Below, piece by piece: positions 1 to 6,865 of a DNA stretch of 64,000 nt; position 1 is the first letter of the stretch, and every line of letters starts with the position of its first letter. The DNA comes from an uncultured Romboutsia sp. (GTDB lineage: Bacteria > Bacillota > Clostridia > Peptostreptococcales > Peptostreptococcaceae), in contig CALFLM010000088.1 of NCBI GenBank assembly GCA_937880075.1, forward strand, positions 1-64,000, read 5' to 3'. The notes under the pieces were generated by a model. That model ran no database searches. It was not told the origin of the DNA and was given only the letters and a program-made list of their open reading frames with translations. A program made the position numbers and the translations under genes.

Positions 1-66
1 CATTGTTAATTAAAGTAGTACCATTAATATCATTTAATGTTGTTTCAATTGTATTAATTATTTCCA
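1..66 (-). CDS. partial CDS, N-terminus of an unknown protein
   Basis: An ATG at 66 opens 22 codons that run off the left edge without a stop. The visible peptide starts MEIINTIETTLNDINGTTLI. The leader is A/T-rich, like those of its neighbours. It lies downstream of the terminator at 99-125, so it may be a separate unit or be reached by readthrough. Too little is visible to assign a function. Confidence 0.4.
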
Positions 67-98
67 TAATATATAAAATTTTTAAAATGTATACAAAC

Positions 99-125
99 AA
101 AAAAAGTCGAGCTTATTGCCCGACT
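99..125 (-). terminator. intrinsic terminator closing the tRNA unit
   Basis: Read on the minus strand, stem AGTCG/CGACT (121-125 with 105-109, extended by an inner GC pair) is followed by a run of seven T (99-105). It lies at the end of the minus-strand tRNA array. Confidence 0.6.
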
Positions 126-133
126 CAACATCA

Positions 134-156
134 GTAAGTACCCCTTTGGTACTTAC
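134..156. repeat. 9-bp perfect hairpin
   Basis: GTAAGTACC (134-142) pairs with GGTACTTAC (148-156) around a 5-nt loop. There is no T-run on either side, so it may be an RNA processing or stability structure next to the terminator at 99-125. Confidence 0.5.
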
Positions 157-172
157 AAATTAAATAATAAGA

Positions 173-268
173 TTAAATAATTGGAGGCATGTATAATCTA
201 CAATACTGATTAGCATACCAAGTCCAACCCTTCTTAAATGCTTTTAAAGTTCTTTTTAAAATTTTCAT
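173..268 (-). CDS. small basic peptide, 31 aa, unknown
   Basis: ATG at 268 after an A/T-rich leader, TAA at 173-175. The 31-residue product is Lys/Arg-rich at the N-terminus (MKILKRTLKAFKKGW), followed by an aromatic segment (WTWYANQY) and a hydrophobic end, so an amphipathic or membrane-active peptide is possible. It is the last open frame before the terminator of the tRNA unit. No family is recognised; it is short enough to be chance, but the start context matches real neighbours. Confidence 0.4.
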   Translation of the reverse strand: MKILKRTLKAFKKGWTWYANQYCRLYMPPII

Positions 269-330
269 CATAATAAATCAAATTTAAAGTTTAACTTATA
301 AAATATCTAGGAGGAGAGTTTAAAAAATTA

Positions 331-394
331 AGAATCCCAGGTAAATCACCCCTGTTAGAGACAATTGGTCTCTATTTTTATTATTTAGGATTCT
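331..394. ncRNA. multi-branched RNA-like structure
   Basis: Three nested helices can be drawn: closing stem AGAATCC/GGATTCT (331-337 with 388-394, 7 bp), CAGG/CCTG (338-341 with 351-354), and TAGAGAC/GTCTCTA (356-362 with 368-374, 7 bp, loop AATTG). The last is followed on the plus strand by TTTTTATTATTT, and on the minus strand the closing stem is followed by a T-rich run. It may be a structured RNA or a bidirectional terminator; it does not fold as a tRNA. Confidence 0.35.
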
Positions 395-529
395 ATAGGA
401 ATGTAAAAAACCATCGAATCATTCCAGTTCGTAGGTTCTACGACACCTAATAGGCGAGTATGCATCGTTGAGAGGCACCCTATAAGTTACGTTGCTCCTG
501 TAACTAGTATTCTAGAGCTTTATCATAGT
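395..529. other. noncoding spacer of the tRNA array
   Basis: No supported ORF. Small hairpins are visible: TCGTAG/CTACGA around 430-444 and AGTTAC/GTAACT around 485-505. No tRNA cloverleaf was found. Confidence 0.4.
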
Positions 530-603
530 GGACCACGGTGGGACTCGAACCCACGACATCTACCTTGCAAAAGTAGCGTTCTAGCCAACTGAACTACGAG
601 CCC
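530..603 (-). tRNA. tRNA-Ala (anticodon TGC)
   Basis: Minus-strand cloverleaf with anticodon loop TTTGCAA, T arm GTGGG/CCCAC with loop TTCGAGT, and a D arm of type GTTC/GAAC. The acceptor stem (GGGCTCG with CGTGGTC) has two mismatches and lacks the usual G3:U70 alanine determinant, so it may be degenerate or edited. No CCA is encoded. Confidence 0.75.
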
Positions 604-613
604 AAATTGGAGA

Positions 614-1090
614 TTACTCTCCAGTTAATTGTTTTATTTTAAGTTTAGCTTGTGTTAATTTATATATTAAATCAGATATAGTATTTTTATTATCTTTAAG
701 ATGTTTTTTGAGGGCTTTAATAGCTAATTTCATGCTATTAAAGTTCTTTAAATTATTTGCTATAGATTCTAATTCTTCAAAAGATTTAGTATCATCAAAC
801 AAAGATATATTAACTTTAGCTTGTAATTCTTTAATTTTAAGTTTTTGTTTTTCAATCTTATTTTCTAAAGATTGAATCTTATTATTTAAAGAATCTATAT
901 TAAGCCCATTTTCTAACTCATCTATATAAGACTCTAATTCTCCTATTTTTTGTTCTAGTCCCGCATAATGCTTTTTTCTTTCAGCATCATACTCTTTAAA
1001 CCTATTTATTTTGCTTTTTAAAACAGCTATAATAAAATCTTTTTTATCATAAAAGTTTGCGTCAGATTGATAATTAAAAGTTTTTTTCAT
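614..1090 (-). CDS. coiled-coil protein, 158 aa, unknown
   Basis: ATG at 1090 in an A/T-rich context; TAA at 614. It lies within the tRNA array between tRNA-Ala and a tRNA remnant. Residues of about 30-95 are dominated by Lys, Glu, Leu and Ile in heptad-like spacing (KIGELESYIDELENGL, KIQSLENKIEKQKLKIKEL), predicting a long coiled coil; a second helical, Lys-rich stretch follows at about 115-155. There is no signal peptide, membrane segment or catalytic motif. It could be a scaffold or a binding partner of a host protein. Function not recognised. Confidence 0.75.
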   Translation of the reverse strand: MKKTFNYQSDANFYDKKDFIIAVLKSKINRFKEYDAERKKHYAGLEQKIGELESYIDELENGLNIDSLNNKIQSLENKIEKQKLKIKELQAKVNISLFDDTKSFEELESIANNLKNFNSMKLAIKALKKHLKDNKNTISDLIYKLTQAKLKIKQLTGE

Positions 1091-1110
1091 ATTATTTATT
1101 TTTTAATTAG

Positions 1111-1140
1111 TTGTGGGTATTGGGCTCGAACCAATGACCG
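1111..1140 (-). pseudogene. tRNA 3'-half remnant
   Basis: A perfect T arm (ATTGG, loop TTCGAGC, CCAAT) followed by a 3' acceptor strand ACCCACA, with no 5' half. Only a few bases separate it from the 3' end of the adjacent tRNA-Met. The expected partner TGTGGGT is absent nearby. Probably the leftover of a deletion or recombination between tRNA genes. Confidence 0.55.
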
Positions 1141-1145
1141 TTTAG

Positions 1146-1218
1146 TTCGAGGTGTGGGAGTTGAACCCACTGTTTTCTGCTTATGAGACAGACGTGTAAG
1201 CCGTTTCACTCACCTCAA
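1146..1218 (-). tRNA. tRNA-Met (anticodon CAT)
   Basis: Acceptor TTGAGGT/ACCTCGA, anticodon stem TCTGT/GCAGA with loop CTCATAA, T arm GTGGG/CCCAC with loop TTCAACT. CAT reads as Met, or Ile if the C is lysidine-modified. This is the first of two CAT tRNAs. Confidence 0.85.
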
Positions 1219-1230
1219 ATATAAATAAAG

Positions 1231-1303
1231 AGCTTCTAATTGGACTCAAACCAATAACCTGCACTTTACAAGAGTGCTGCACTATCAATTGTGCTATAGA
1301 AGC
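1231..1303 (-). tRNA. tRNA-Thr (anticodon TGT)
   Basis: Acceptor GCTTCTA/TAGAAGC fully paired, D stem GCAC/GTGC, anticodon stem GCACT/AGTGC with loop CTTGTAA, T arm ATTGG/CCAAT. No CCA is encoded. Confidence 0.92.
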
Positions 1304-1447
1304 TTAAATAAAGCGAATATGGCATTAGACGGGCGAACTATCGTGACCATATTCTAATAATACATTGAGCTATCAGGCATACTCGTGGATCGCCACCGCT
1401 ACCTCTAACAACCGCCTAGTTAAATGCTAGGTCCTCTCCATTATTTG
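1304..1447. other. structured noncoding gap in the tRNA array
   Basis: No ORF. An 8-bp inverted repeat GAATATGG (1315-1322) / CCATATTC (1347-1354) encloses 24 nt. CCTAG/CTAGG (1415-1419 with 1427-1431) closes a 7-nt loop like an anticodon arm, but no full cloverleaf could be built and position 33 would not be U. Confidence 0.4.
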
Positions 1448-1524
1448 CGGAATATAAGGGACTCGAACCCTTAGTTTTACTAGAGTGACAGTCTAGTTCC
1501 CTTACCAACAGGGCTTAATACTCC
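1448..1524 (-). tRNA. tRNA-Asp (anticodon GTC)
   Basis: Acceptor GGAGTAT/ATATTCC (one G:T pair), anticodon stem CTAGA/TCTAG with loop CTGTCAC, T arm AAGGG/CCCTT with loop TTCGAGT, discriminator G as expected for Asp. Confidence 0.92.
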
Positions 1525-1581
1525 AAATACTGATTAAAGTCTCAGTTAGCTGCACATCAATCTCCTATGTGACTTTCACAA

Positions 1582-1689
1582 TAACTTTAGTTGCAAGCAA
1601 CGTAAAGTGTTGATTATATCTAAATTGCTCACACATCACTTTGTCATGATTAACTTTAGTTGCAAGCAATGTAAAGCGTTGATTTTATC
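1582..1689. repeat. two 39-bp imperfect direct repeats
   Basis: Copies at 1582-1620 and 1651-1689 differ at three positions and share the core TAACTTTAGTTGCAAGCAA. The period is 69 nt. They fill the spacer between tRNA-Asp and tRNA-Tyr, which has no supported gene. Confidence 0.7.
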
Positions 1690-1708
1690 ATTTGCTCTTT
1701 TGACCCAG

Positions 1709-1791
1709 TGGGCAGGGTTGGATTTGAACCAACGAAAGGAAGACCTACTTGATTTACAGTCAAGCCATTTTAACCACTTATCTACCTACCC
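1709..1791 (-). tRNA. tRNA-Tyr (anticodon GTA)
   Basis: Class II tRNA with a long variable arm. Acceptor GGGTAGG/CCTGCCC, anticodon stem CTTGA/TCAAG with loop CTGTAAA, T arm GTTGG/CCAAC with loop TTCAAAT, discriminator A. Confidence 0.93.
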
Positions 1792-1797
1792 AATATA

Positions 1798-2841
1798 TTA
1801 ATTAAATTTCTTTCTACCTTTAATATATCCTTTATTTATAAAATCATCATATAATTCTACTTTAATCATTCTATTCTCTTTATCATTATGAACAAATACA
1901 TATTTCTGATTTTTTATATCTAATTTAGGATTATATCCATCATATAATTTTATAAAATCATTTCCATATTTATTTATAACATAGTCAAGATATTTATTCA
2001 TTTCATTTTTATATAAAACTTTTACATCAGGATTTTGCATTTCTTTACATTTCCATTGCTCAGTAGAATATCCTTTAATTTCAATAATACCTTCATTTGT
2101 TATAAAATCTGGATAATATGTATGTTCTTTACCTTTCCAAATATATTTTCTTTTTTCTTTACATCTTTCTATATATAAATCATGATCTTTATAATAAACT
2201 AGAAAAGCTAATTCGCATGAACTATCACAATGTATTCCTTTATACCAACCTTGTTTACCTCTTCCAGATCCTTCTCTATATCCACCCAAATTATCTTTAT
2301 ACCATTTTAATCTACATTTTTGTGAACAATATGTTAAACCTTTTACATCTTTTATATCATCAAATTTAAATTGTTTTCCGCATACTTTACAAAAATATAT
2401 TTTATATCTTCCTGTCTTATTTCGTTTTGCATTTTCTTTTTGTCTTTGTGTGGCAATTTGAAATTTTATTGAATTTTTTATACCATTAGAAATATTTGAT
2501 TTTATTTCATCACTTAAAATATGAGAATTTCTACATGAATTACAACAATAATGAGAATAATTATCTCTATCAAAATCTCTTTGGGTAATATGTATAATAT
2601 ATTCTTTATTACATTTTTTACAGCTACATTTTATATCCTTTTTAAGATATTTATATGTATAATCTGGATCACCTTCAGCAATTTTATTTTCTATTATTAA
2701 TTTTCTTTTTAATGCTGCTTTTTTACTAGATAAATGGTAATCCCTATTTATAAAATTGGGTTTACTCTTGCAATGCCCAATATGAGCTGCTAAAGATAAT
2801 TTCTTTTCAAATTCTTTACCACAATATGTACATATTTCCAT
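1798..2841 (-). CDS. zinc-finger homing endonuclease, PD-(D/E)XK type
   Basis: The 347-aa start at 2841 (MEICTYCGKEF) is chosen because an in-frame upstream start at 2877 would lie inside the neighbouring tRNA-Glu. Seen: an N-terminal C2H2-like finger (CTYCGKEF...HIGHC), two further Cys-rich knuckles (about residues 78-110 and 150-180), then a C-terminal nuclease region with DSSCELAFLVYY, a YYPDF strand and an EIKGY strand, which supply the Asp, Glu and Lys of a PD-(D/E)XK site. This arrangement is known from Vsr-like (EDxHD/I-Bth0305I-type) phage homing endonucleases. It sits between tRNA-Tyr and tRNA-Glu, so the tRNA array is its likely home. It belongs to a different family from the five KYG-repeat endonucleases elsewhere in the window. 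Confidence 0.7.
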   Translation of the reverse strand: MEICTYCGKEFEKKLSLAAHIGHCKSKPNFINRDYHLSSKKAALKRKLIIENKIAEGDPDYTYKYLKKDIKCSCKKCNKEYIIHITQRDFDRDNYSHYCCNSCRNSHILSDEIKSNISNGIKNSIKFQIATQRQKENAKRNKTGRYKIYFCKVCGKQFKFDDIKDVKGLTYCSQKCRLKWYKDNLGGYREGSGRGKQGWYKGIHCDSSCELAFLVYYKDHDLYIERCKEKRKYIWKGKEHTYYPDFITNEGIIEIKGYSTEQWKCKEMQNPDVKVLYKNEMNKYLDYVINKYGNDFIKLYDGYNPKLDIKNQKYVFVHNDKENRMIKVELYDDFINKGYIKGRKKFN

Positions 2842-2852
2842 GGTTATTTTCG

Positions 2853-2924
2853 TAGCCGCAATGAGAATCGAACTCATGTAATGTCATCGAAAGTGACATG
2901 TACTAACCACTATACGATACGGCC
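2853..2924 (-). tRNA. tRNA-Glu (anticodon TTC)
   Basis: Acceptor GGCCGTA/TGCGGCT, anticodon stem TGTCA/TGACA with loop CTTTCGA, T arm ATGAG/CTCAT with loop TTCGATT. Its 3' end is only 12 bp from the start codon of the endonuclease. Confidence 0.92.
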
Positions 2925-2981
2925 ATTTATTTTTTATATATTAATCAATTAATAATAACAGGTTCGAATTTAATTTGGTTA

Positions 2982-3203
2982 CTAACTAATATCAATATCA
3001 GTCAACTTATCATATCTTCTTTGTTGATACTCAATTTTCTCTTTAATTCTATTCAATGTAACTTCTGATTCCTCATAGAACTGATCAGTACCGAGAATTG
3101 CATCAATAGTTGTAAGCAACTGAATGAATCTCATATCTGGAAACATATAGGCAAGTTGCTTTGTAATATTCAATATCTTAATGTTTGATTCTAATCTTGT
3201 CAT
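2982..3203 (-). CDS. small unknown protein, 73 aa
   Basis: ATG at 3203, about 48 nt below the -7 box of the promoter at 3251-3279, so it is probably the first gene of a sub-operon within the tRNA array. The product is mainly helical and charged (MTRLESNIKILNITKQLAYMF...), with a Glu/Lys/Arg-rich second half. No signal, membrane or catalytic motif is visible. The promoter match supports expression; the function is unknown. Confidence 0.65.
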   Translation of the reverse strand: MTRLESNIKILNITKQLAYMFPDMRFIQLLTTIDAILGTDQFYEESEVTLNRIKEKIEYQQRRYDKLTDIDIS

Positions 3204-3250
3204 AATAATTATAATTTTAAATGTTATATTTTATATAACTTACATATATA

Positions 3251-3279
3251 ATATAGATTTGATTTATCAATATTTCAAA
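3251..3279 (-). promoter_or_regulatory. early-type promoter (TTTGAAA/CTATAT)
   Basis: Minus strand: TTTGAAA at 3279-3273, 16-nt spacer, CTATAT at 3256-3251 extending into TATATATG. The spacer is one base longer than in other copies. It faces the gene starting at 3203. Confidence 0.6.
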
Positions 3280-3329
3280 GATCTTTCAAAAAATTTTCAT
3301 TTTTTTTTATCAGCTTTTTAGTACTTCAT

Positions 3330-3385
3330 GCTTCAGTACAGCTGAAGCTAAATCAACAAAGAGCAACACATTTCTGTATTGCTCT
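3330..3385. terminator. two hairpins, possible terminator
   Basis: AGAGCAA/TTGCTCT (3360-3366 with 3379-3385) is followed on the minus strand by TTGTTGATTT, a weak T-rich tail. Next to it GCTTCAG/CTGAAGC (3330-3336 with 3342-3348, loop TACAG) has no T-run. Together they separate the gene at 3430-3555 from the promoter at 3251-3279. Confidence 0.4.
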
Positions 3386-3429
3386 TGTCTTGATTGTATC
3401 GTTGAATGTTTAAACAGTGGAGGACGTAT

Positions 3430-3555
3430 TTAAAAGTCAATCTCATCACTTTCACATATACCAAAACAAGAGCAAACCATTTGTTGATTATCAATGGCCT
3501 GTTCATCAATTATTTGATAATATGTATTTGTGATAGTTCTCATTGTTTTATTCAT
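3430..3555 (-). CDS. small unknown protein, 41 aa
   Basis: ATG at 3555 and TAA at 3430-3432. The product starts MNKTMRTITNTYYQIIDEQA and ends with a Cys-containing acidic tail (MVCSCFGICESDEIDF). It lies directly downstream of the zincin-like gene at 3607-4608 and upstream of a hairpin pair. Three Cys near the C-terminus could bind metal, but this is inference. It is short, so support rests on context and start spacing. Confidence 0.4.
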   Translation of the reverse strand: MNKTMRTITNTYYQIIDEQAIDNQQMVCSCFGICESDEIDF

Positions 3556-3606
3556 TTATTCATTTAAATATAATATATAAATAGTAAAGTGGACAATATT
3601 ATTTAG

Positions 3607-4608
3607 TTAAATTATGTTAAATCTTTTCTTTATTCTATTTAATCTTGATTCACTTACTTTTTCTTTCTTTATTTCCTTATTTGAATGCTTTTCTTTGTAA
3701 TAATAGTAAATCTTTGGTATGATAGTACACATCTTATCAAATGTTTCTTGTATATCATATTTCAATTGTCTTAATATCTTATTGTCTGTCTTGTTTGATT
3801 TCTTTATTTCTCTATATACATCACACAATACTTTTTTTTCTTCTTCATTCATTAACATAAAATATTCTTTGAATTGATTAAATCTTTTCCATGTATCCGA
3901 ATTCTTAAATATTTTTAATGCATCCATATATGTATAATCTTTGATTTTTTCCCCTATACTTTCTATTTCAGCAGTCAATTCTGACATGTAAGCATTCTTT
4001 TCTATTGAAGTGAATGTATAAATCATTTCAGATGCAATCTTTTCATTAAAATCATTTGATTTTATCTTATCAAGTAATTTATCATATCCTGTGTTTTTCT
4101 CAATATCAAGTAATGTTTCAACTCCTTCCTTTGAATGTCTATTCCAATCATCATAAGCATGTGTAAGCTCATGAGTAAGTGCAACAGTAATGTCTTTTTC
4201 TTTATTGTATTCTTTGATGTTTATATAAATATATACATCTTTAAATGTAAGGGTTTTTGGATTATATTCAGATTTTCTTGCTTGATATCCTGTCTGACAC
4301 ATTGTATTACATATCAAATGAATATTGTCAAAAAACAATCCTTTATAATAATCTTTGATTTCTTCTTTATTTAAGTCATATCTAAAATCAGTCATATTAA
4401 GATTGTCTTGTATGTCTTCTGACAACATTGTTGCAAAATCTCTACAAAATTTCATCTGTCCATCATAAGACCCATATCTTTCACAAATATTAAATTCTTC
4501 ATTATCTCTTATATTGAATTCTTGTCTGAATGATTCAAATAATTTTAATTCAAATTCATTCTGCCTATTCAATACCCATTCTGAAAGTGATACCAAAGGT
4601 AATCTCAT
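3607..4608 (-). CDS. zincin-like metallopeptidase, HExxH
   Basis: 333 aa, ATG at 4608. Seen: a canonical zinc-protease helix HELTHAYDD near residues 145-153 (His, Glu, His), in a protein without signal peptide or membrane segment. The N-terminal about 110 residues and C-terminal half are charged and helical; the C-terminus is Lys/Arg-rich. Known: HExxH helices of this sort supply two zinc ligands and the catalytic Glu in many peptidase families; the third ligand cannot be assigned here. It is encoded inside the tRNA array, next to tRNA-Leu. Inference: an intracellular protease acting on host or phage proteins during infection, or a degenerate relative with another role. Confidence 0.6.
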   Translation of the reverse strand: MRLPLVSLSEWVLNRQNEFELKLFESFRQEFNIRDNEEFNICERYGSYDGQMKFCRDFATMLSEDIQDNLNMTDFRYDLNKEEIKDYYKGLFFDNIHLICNTMCQTGYQARKSEYNPKTLTFKDVYIYINIKEYNKEKDITVALTHELTHAYDDWNRHSKEGVETLLDIEKNTGYDKLLDKIKSNDFNEKIASEMIYTFTSIEKNAYMSELTAEIESIGEKIKDYTYMDALKIFKNSDTWKRFNQFKEYFMLMNEEEKKVLCDVYREIKKSNKTDNKILRQLKYDIQETFDKMCTIIPKIYYYYKEKHSNKEIKKEKVSESRLNRIKKRFNII

Positions 4609-4642
4609 GTAAAATTAAATAATTGTTTAATTGAATAATAAG

Positions 4643-4728
4643 TACTCCGAACGGGGGTCGAACCCGTACAACCATTCCTGGTCAAGGGATTTTAAGTCCC
4701 TCGTGTATACCCATTCCACCATCGGAGC
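4643..4728 (-). tRNA. tRNA-Leu (anticodon TAA)
   Basis: Class II with a long variable arm. Acceptor GCTCCGA/TCGGAGT, anticodon stem AGGGA/TCCCT with loop CTTAAAA, T arm ACGGG/CCCGT with loop TTCGACC. Confidence 0.93.
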
Positions 4729-4984
4729 ATTTAGGAATTACAAAAGGTGACGCTACCGGTGTCTGCACCTAAAACTTCATTCCTATCCATACATATAGTT
4801 ATCCAGATATTATGGTGGTTTCATCTAACTTACTGACTTCTTTAGAAGTTCTGAAGCGATCTGTTTAAACAGATCCATAACTCATTTACTAATCGTACTT
4901 TATTCTCTTTAGGATAACATAGAGAGCCATTAGGTTTCAATTGCCAATGTTAGACTTTCATAAACTACATTACTTCAACGATTG
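4729..4984. other. structured noncoding gap (256 bp) in the tRNA array
   Basis: No supported ORF. Visible: TAGGAAT/ATTCCTA (4732-4738 with 4779-4785), ACTTC/GAAGT (4836-4840 with 4845-4849) and an 18-nt perfect palindrome centred on GTTTAAAC (4858-4875). No tRNA fold was found, though the array lacks Asn, Gln, Ile and Pro species. Confidence 0.45.
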
Positions 4985-5067
4985 TGAGAATAGTGGGACT
5001 CGAACCCACACGCTATTGAAGCACTAGATCCTAAGTCTGGCCTGGCTACCAATTACAGCATATTCCC
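4985..5067 (-). tRNA. tRNA-Leu (anticodon TAG)
   Basis: Acceptor GGGAATA/TATTCTC, anticodon loop CTTAGGA with one mismatched pair in the stem, long variable arm, T arm GTGGG/CCCAC with loop TTCGAGT. Confidence 0.88.
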
Positions 5068-5074
5068 AAATTAG

Positions 5075-5148
5075 TGGCGTAAGATGGACTCAAACCAACG
5101 ACCTCATCAGCATGAATGATGCGCTCTAATCAACTGAGCTATTACACC
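5075..5148 (-). tRNA. tRNA-Met or tRNA-Ile2 (anticodon CAT)
   Basis: Acceptor GGTGTAA/TTACGCC, D stem GCTC/GAGC, anticodon stem CATCA/TGATG with loop TTCATGC, T stem with one T:T mismatch. As the second CAT tRNA in an array with no other Ile tRNA, it could be the lysidine-type Ile2 known from T4; this cannot be decided from sequence alone. Confidence 0.85.
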
Positions 5149-5537
5149 ATTGTGGGCATACCCTATTTTATAGAATTACTTCCCACATAATTCAACCATC
5201 TCAAGCAGGTGTACGAATTTCATGATAATTCGCATGGGTGATATATTCTCTTATAATCAGAATGTTTTACGATGCTTTAAACTACAAGGCTCTGTAAAGC
5301 CCAGACTGCATAGTGAACTTAAATAATCAATCAATTCAACAGGTGTTACCAAACCTTATACCTGTCATCTTAATTTTATTGATATTTAAAATACAAATGT
5401 AGGGAGGCGGCCATAGGTTTGGCTTCCTTCATCCGCGCTTTGTATATGTTTCATGCAATCATTTACGCGTATTATTGCACTACTCTTCTCAGCTACATTG
5501 TTTTTATTCAATCACCAGTATATTCTGATCACGTTTG
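5149..5537. other. noncoding gap (389 bp) in the tRNA array
   Basis: No convincing ORF on either strand. Hairpins: TGTGGG/CCCACA (5151-5156 with 5182-5187) and ACAGGT/ACCTGT (5339-5344 with 5360-5365). The largest gap in the array; no cloverleaf was recognised in it. Confidence 0.45.
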
Positions 5538-5609
5538 GGATTCCTTAGAGAATCGAACTCTAATAAGGAGAACCACAATCTCCTGTCCTACCATTGAACG
5601 AAAGAACCC
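5538..5609 (-). tRNA. tRNA-His (anticodon GTG)
   Basis: The acceptor is 8 bp (GGGTTCTT/AGGAATCC), the extra G-1:C73 pair being diagnostic of tRNA-His. Anticodon stem GGAGA/TCTCC with loop TTGTGGT, T arm TAGAG/CTCTA with loop TTCGATT. Confidence 0.92.
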
Positions 5610-5620
5610 ATGTACATAAT

Positions 5621-6022
5621 TTATGCTACATTATTAAAATAGAAATTATCTTCTAAAGTTTCATCATATATGTCATCATATTCTTGAATTCCTTCATTGA
5701 TAAGTTTCTTGTTGTTGATACGTTGCAACTTGATCTTTCGCTTAGCATCCATCTGGTCTGATATATAAGTACGGTACCCAGAACCATTCTTCAAAAACCT
5801 AGCCCATGGATCGCATTTCTTCATTTCTCTCCATGAAGTTGGTCTTCTCAAATTAGGAATCATTATTGTACGTCTGATTTTCTTACCGTCATCATGTATT
5901 TTGAACGAATATTCTTTATCACCGTCTCTAAAAATACTATCAAACATGAATTTCTTACAGCGAGAATTCCATTTTGATTCAGTCTTCTTTCTTCTCCAAG
6001 CTCTATTTCTAATATCACCCAT
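5621..6022 (-). CDS. basic unknown protein, 133 aa
   Basis: Start placed at the ATG at 6022 (MGDIRNRAWRRKK); an upstream in-frame start at 6055 would overlap tRNA-Trp and gives a poorer leader. The product is strongly basic in the first 90 residues (RNRAWRRKKTESKWNSRCKK, and RRTIMIPNLRRPTSWREMKK), then acidic at the C-terminus, as in nucleic-acid-binding proteins. No zinc, membrane or catalytic motif is evident. It lies between tRNA-His and tRNA-Trp. Function unknown; an RNA- or DNA-binding role is inference from charge. Confidence 0.6.
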   Translation of the reverse strand: MGDIRNRAWRRKKTESKWNSRCKKFMFDSIFRDGDKEYSFKIHDDGKKIRRTIMIPNLRRPTSWREMKKCDPWARFLKNGSGYRTYISDQMDAKRKIKLQRINNKKLINEGIQEYDDIYDETLEDNFYFNNVA

Positions 6023-6050
6023 ATTTACAACATTTAAAATTAAACACTTG

Positions 6051-6122
6051 CACACCGAACTGGAATCGAACCAATACCTGTGATTTTGGAGACCACTAGT
6101 CTAACCTTTAACCTATCGGTGC
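6051..6122 (-). tRNA. tRNA-Trp (anticodon CCA)
   Basis: Acceptor GCACCGA/TCGGTGT, anticodon stem GTGGT/ATCAC with loop CTCCAAA, T arm ATTGG/CCAGT with loop TTCGATT, discriminator G as in bacterial tRNA-Trp. Confidence 0.92.
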
Positions 6123-6131
6123 ATGATATAG

Positions 6132-6209
6132 AGCATCAGACGAGATTCGAACTCGCGAAAGCCTTCTGGTTGGAAGCCAGATGTGCACCACCAACTACAC
6201 CACTGATGC
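6132..6209 (-). tRNA. tRNA-Gly (anticodon TCC)
   Basis: Acceptor GCATCAG/CTGATGC fully paired, anticodon stem TCTGG/CCAGA with loop CTTCCAA, T arm GCGAG/CTCGT with loop TTCGAAT, discriminator T. Confidence 0.92.
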
Positions 6210-6282
6210 TTATACTATAACCGGGTTGACTTTGCAATAGGATCTTATTCTCACTTCACTGCTAGTTCTCCAGTTTATTATG

Positions 6283-6357
6283 TGGTTCAACAAAGATTCG
6301 AACTTTGGACCCTCTGCTTGTAAGGCAGATGCTCTAAACCAACTGAGCTATTGAACC
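6283..6357 (-). tRNA. tRNA-Val (anticodon TAC)
   Basis: Acceptor GGTTCAA/TTGAACC, D stem GCTC/GAGC, anticodon stem TCTGC/GCAGA with loop CTTACAA, T arm CAAAG/CTTTG with loop TTCGAAT. All stems are fully paired. Confidence 0.95.
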
Positions 6358-6585
6358 AAAATACAAGAACGAGAGTTTCTATAGTCCTTTTAGCCATCGG
6401 TATCTATAGACAACATAGAAAACTTATACTGGATATATTTACTGCAGCATATATCCACTTAATATTTCTATTTGAGGAGAGCAACATTATATCGCGAATA
6501 TGGTGTCCACTCGACGTATCAATCTCTTTCAATGAACTTCAATGTCATTATTGGTTCTTGTATGTAATTTTCTTATATATAAATG
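6358..6585. other. structured noncoding gap in the tRNA array
   Basis: Two hairpins: TCTATAG/CTATAGA (6378-6384 with 6404-6410, loop 19 nt) and TGGATATAT/ATATATCCA (6430-6438 with 6449-6457, 9 bp). No ORF with a credible start. Confidence 0.45.
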
Positions 6586-6657
6586 ACTGCCATATTGGAT
6601 TCGAACCAATGTTGTAGGTTTTGCGGACCTACACCTAAACCACTCGGACAATGGCAG
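6586..6657 (-). tRNA. tRNA-Cys (anticodon GCA)
   Basis: Acceptor CTGCCAT/ATGGCAG, anticodon stem TAGGT/ACCTA with loop CCGCAAA, T arm ATTGG/CCAAT with loop TTCGAAT, discriminator T as expected for Cys. The D arm is somewhat irregular. Confidence 0.9.
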
Positions 6658-6673
6658 TTATATATACATTTTG

Positions 6674-6757
6674 CGGAAGATGAGAGATTCGAACTCCCAC
6701 AACATTTCTGTTACCTCTGATTTCAAGTCAGGTCCGTTACCATTCCGGCAATCTTCC
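6674..6757 (-). tRNA. tRNA-Ser (anticodon TGA)
   Basis: Class II, long variable arm. Acceptor GGAAGAT/ATCTTCC, anticodon loop CTTGAAA, T arm GGGAG/CTCTC with loop TTCGAAT, discriminator G as expected for Ser. Confidence 0.93.
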
Positions 6758-6780
6758 AATCACATATTTATATATTCTTG

Positions 6781-6865
6781 CGGAAGCAGAAGGATTCGAA
6801 CCTTCGGAACCTTTCGGTTCGGCACGTTAGCAGTGTGCTGGTTTAAACCACTCACCCATACTTCC
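6781..6865 (-). tRNA. tRNA-Ser (anticodon GCT)
   Basis: Class II, variable-arm stem GAACC/GGTTC. Acceptor GGAAGTA/TGCTTCC, anticodon stem GCACA/CGTGC with loop CTGCTAA, T arm GAAGG/CCTTC with loop TTCGAAT, discriminator G. Confidence 0.93.

Noticed and set aside
1304..1447. A twentieth tRNA around the CCTAG/CTAGG arm
   Set aside because: The 7-nt loop lacks U at position 33, and no acceptor or T arm in the right spacing could be paired.
4729..5537. Group I intron or intron-containing tRNAs in the large gaps of the array
   Set aside because: No tRNA halves flanking the gaps and no recognisable intron core were seen; the flanking tRNAs are complete.
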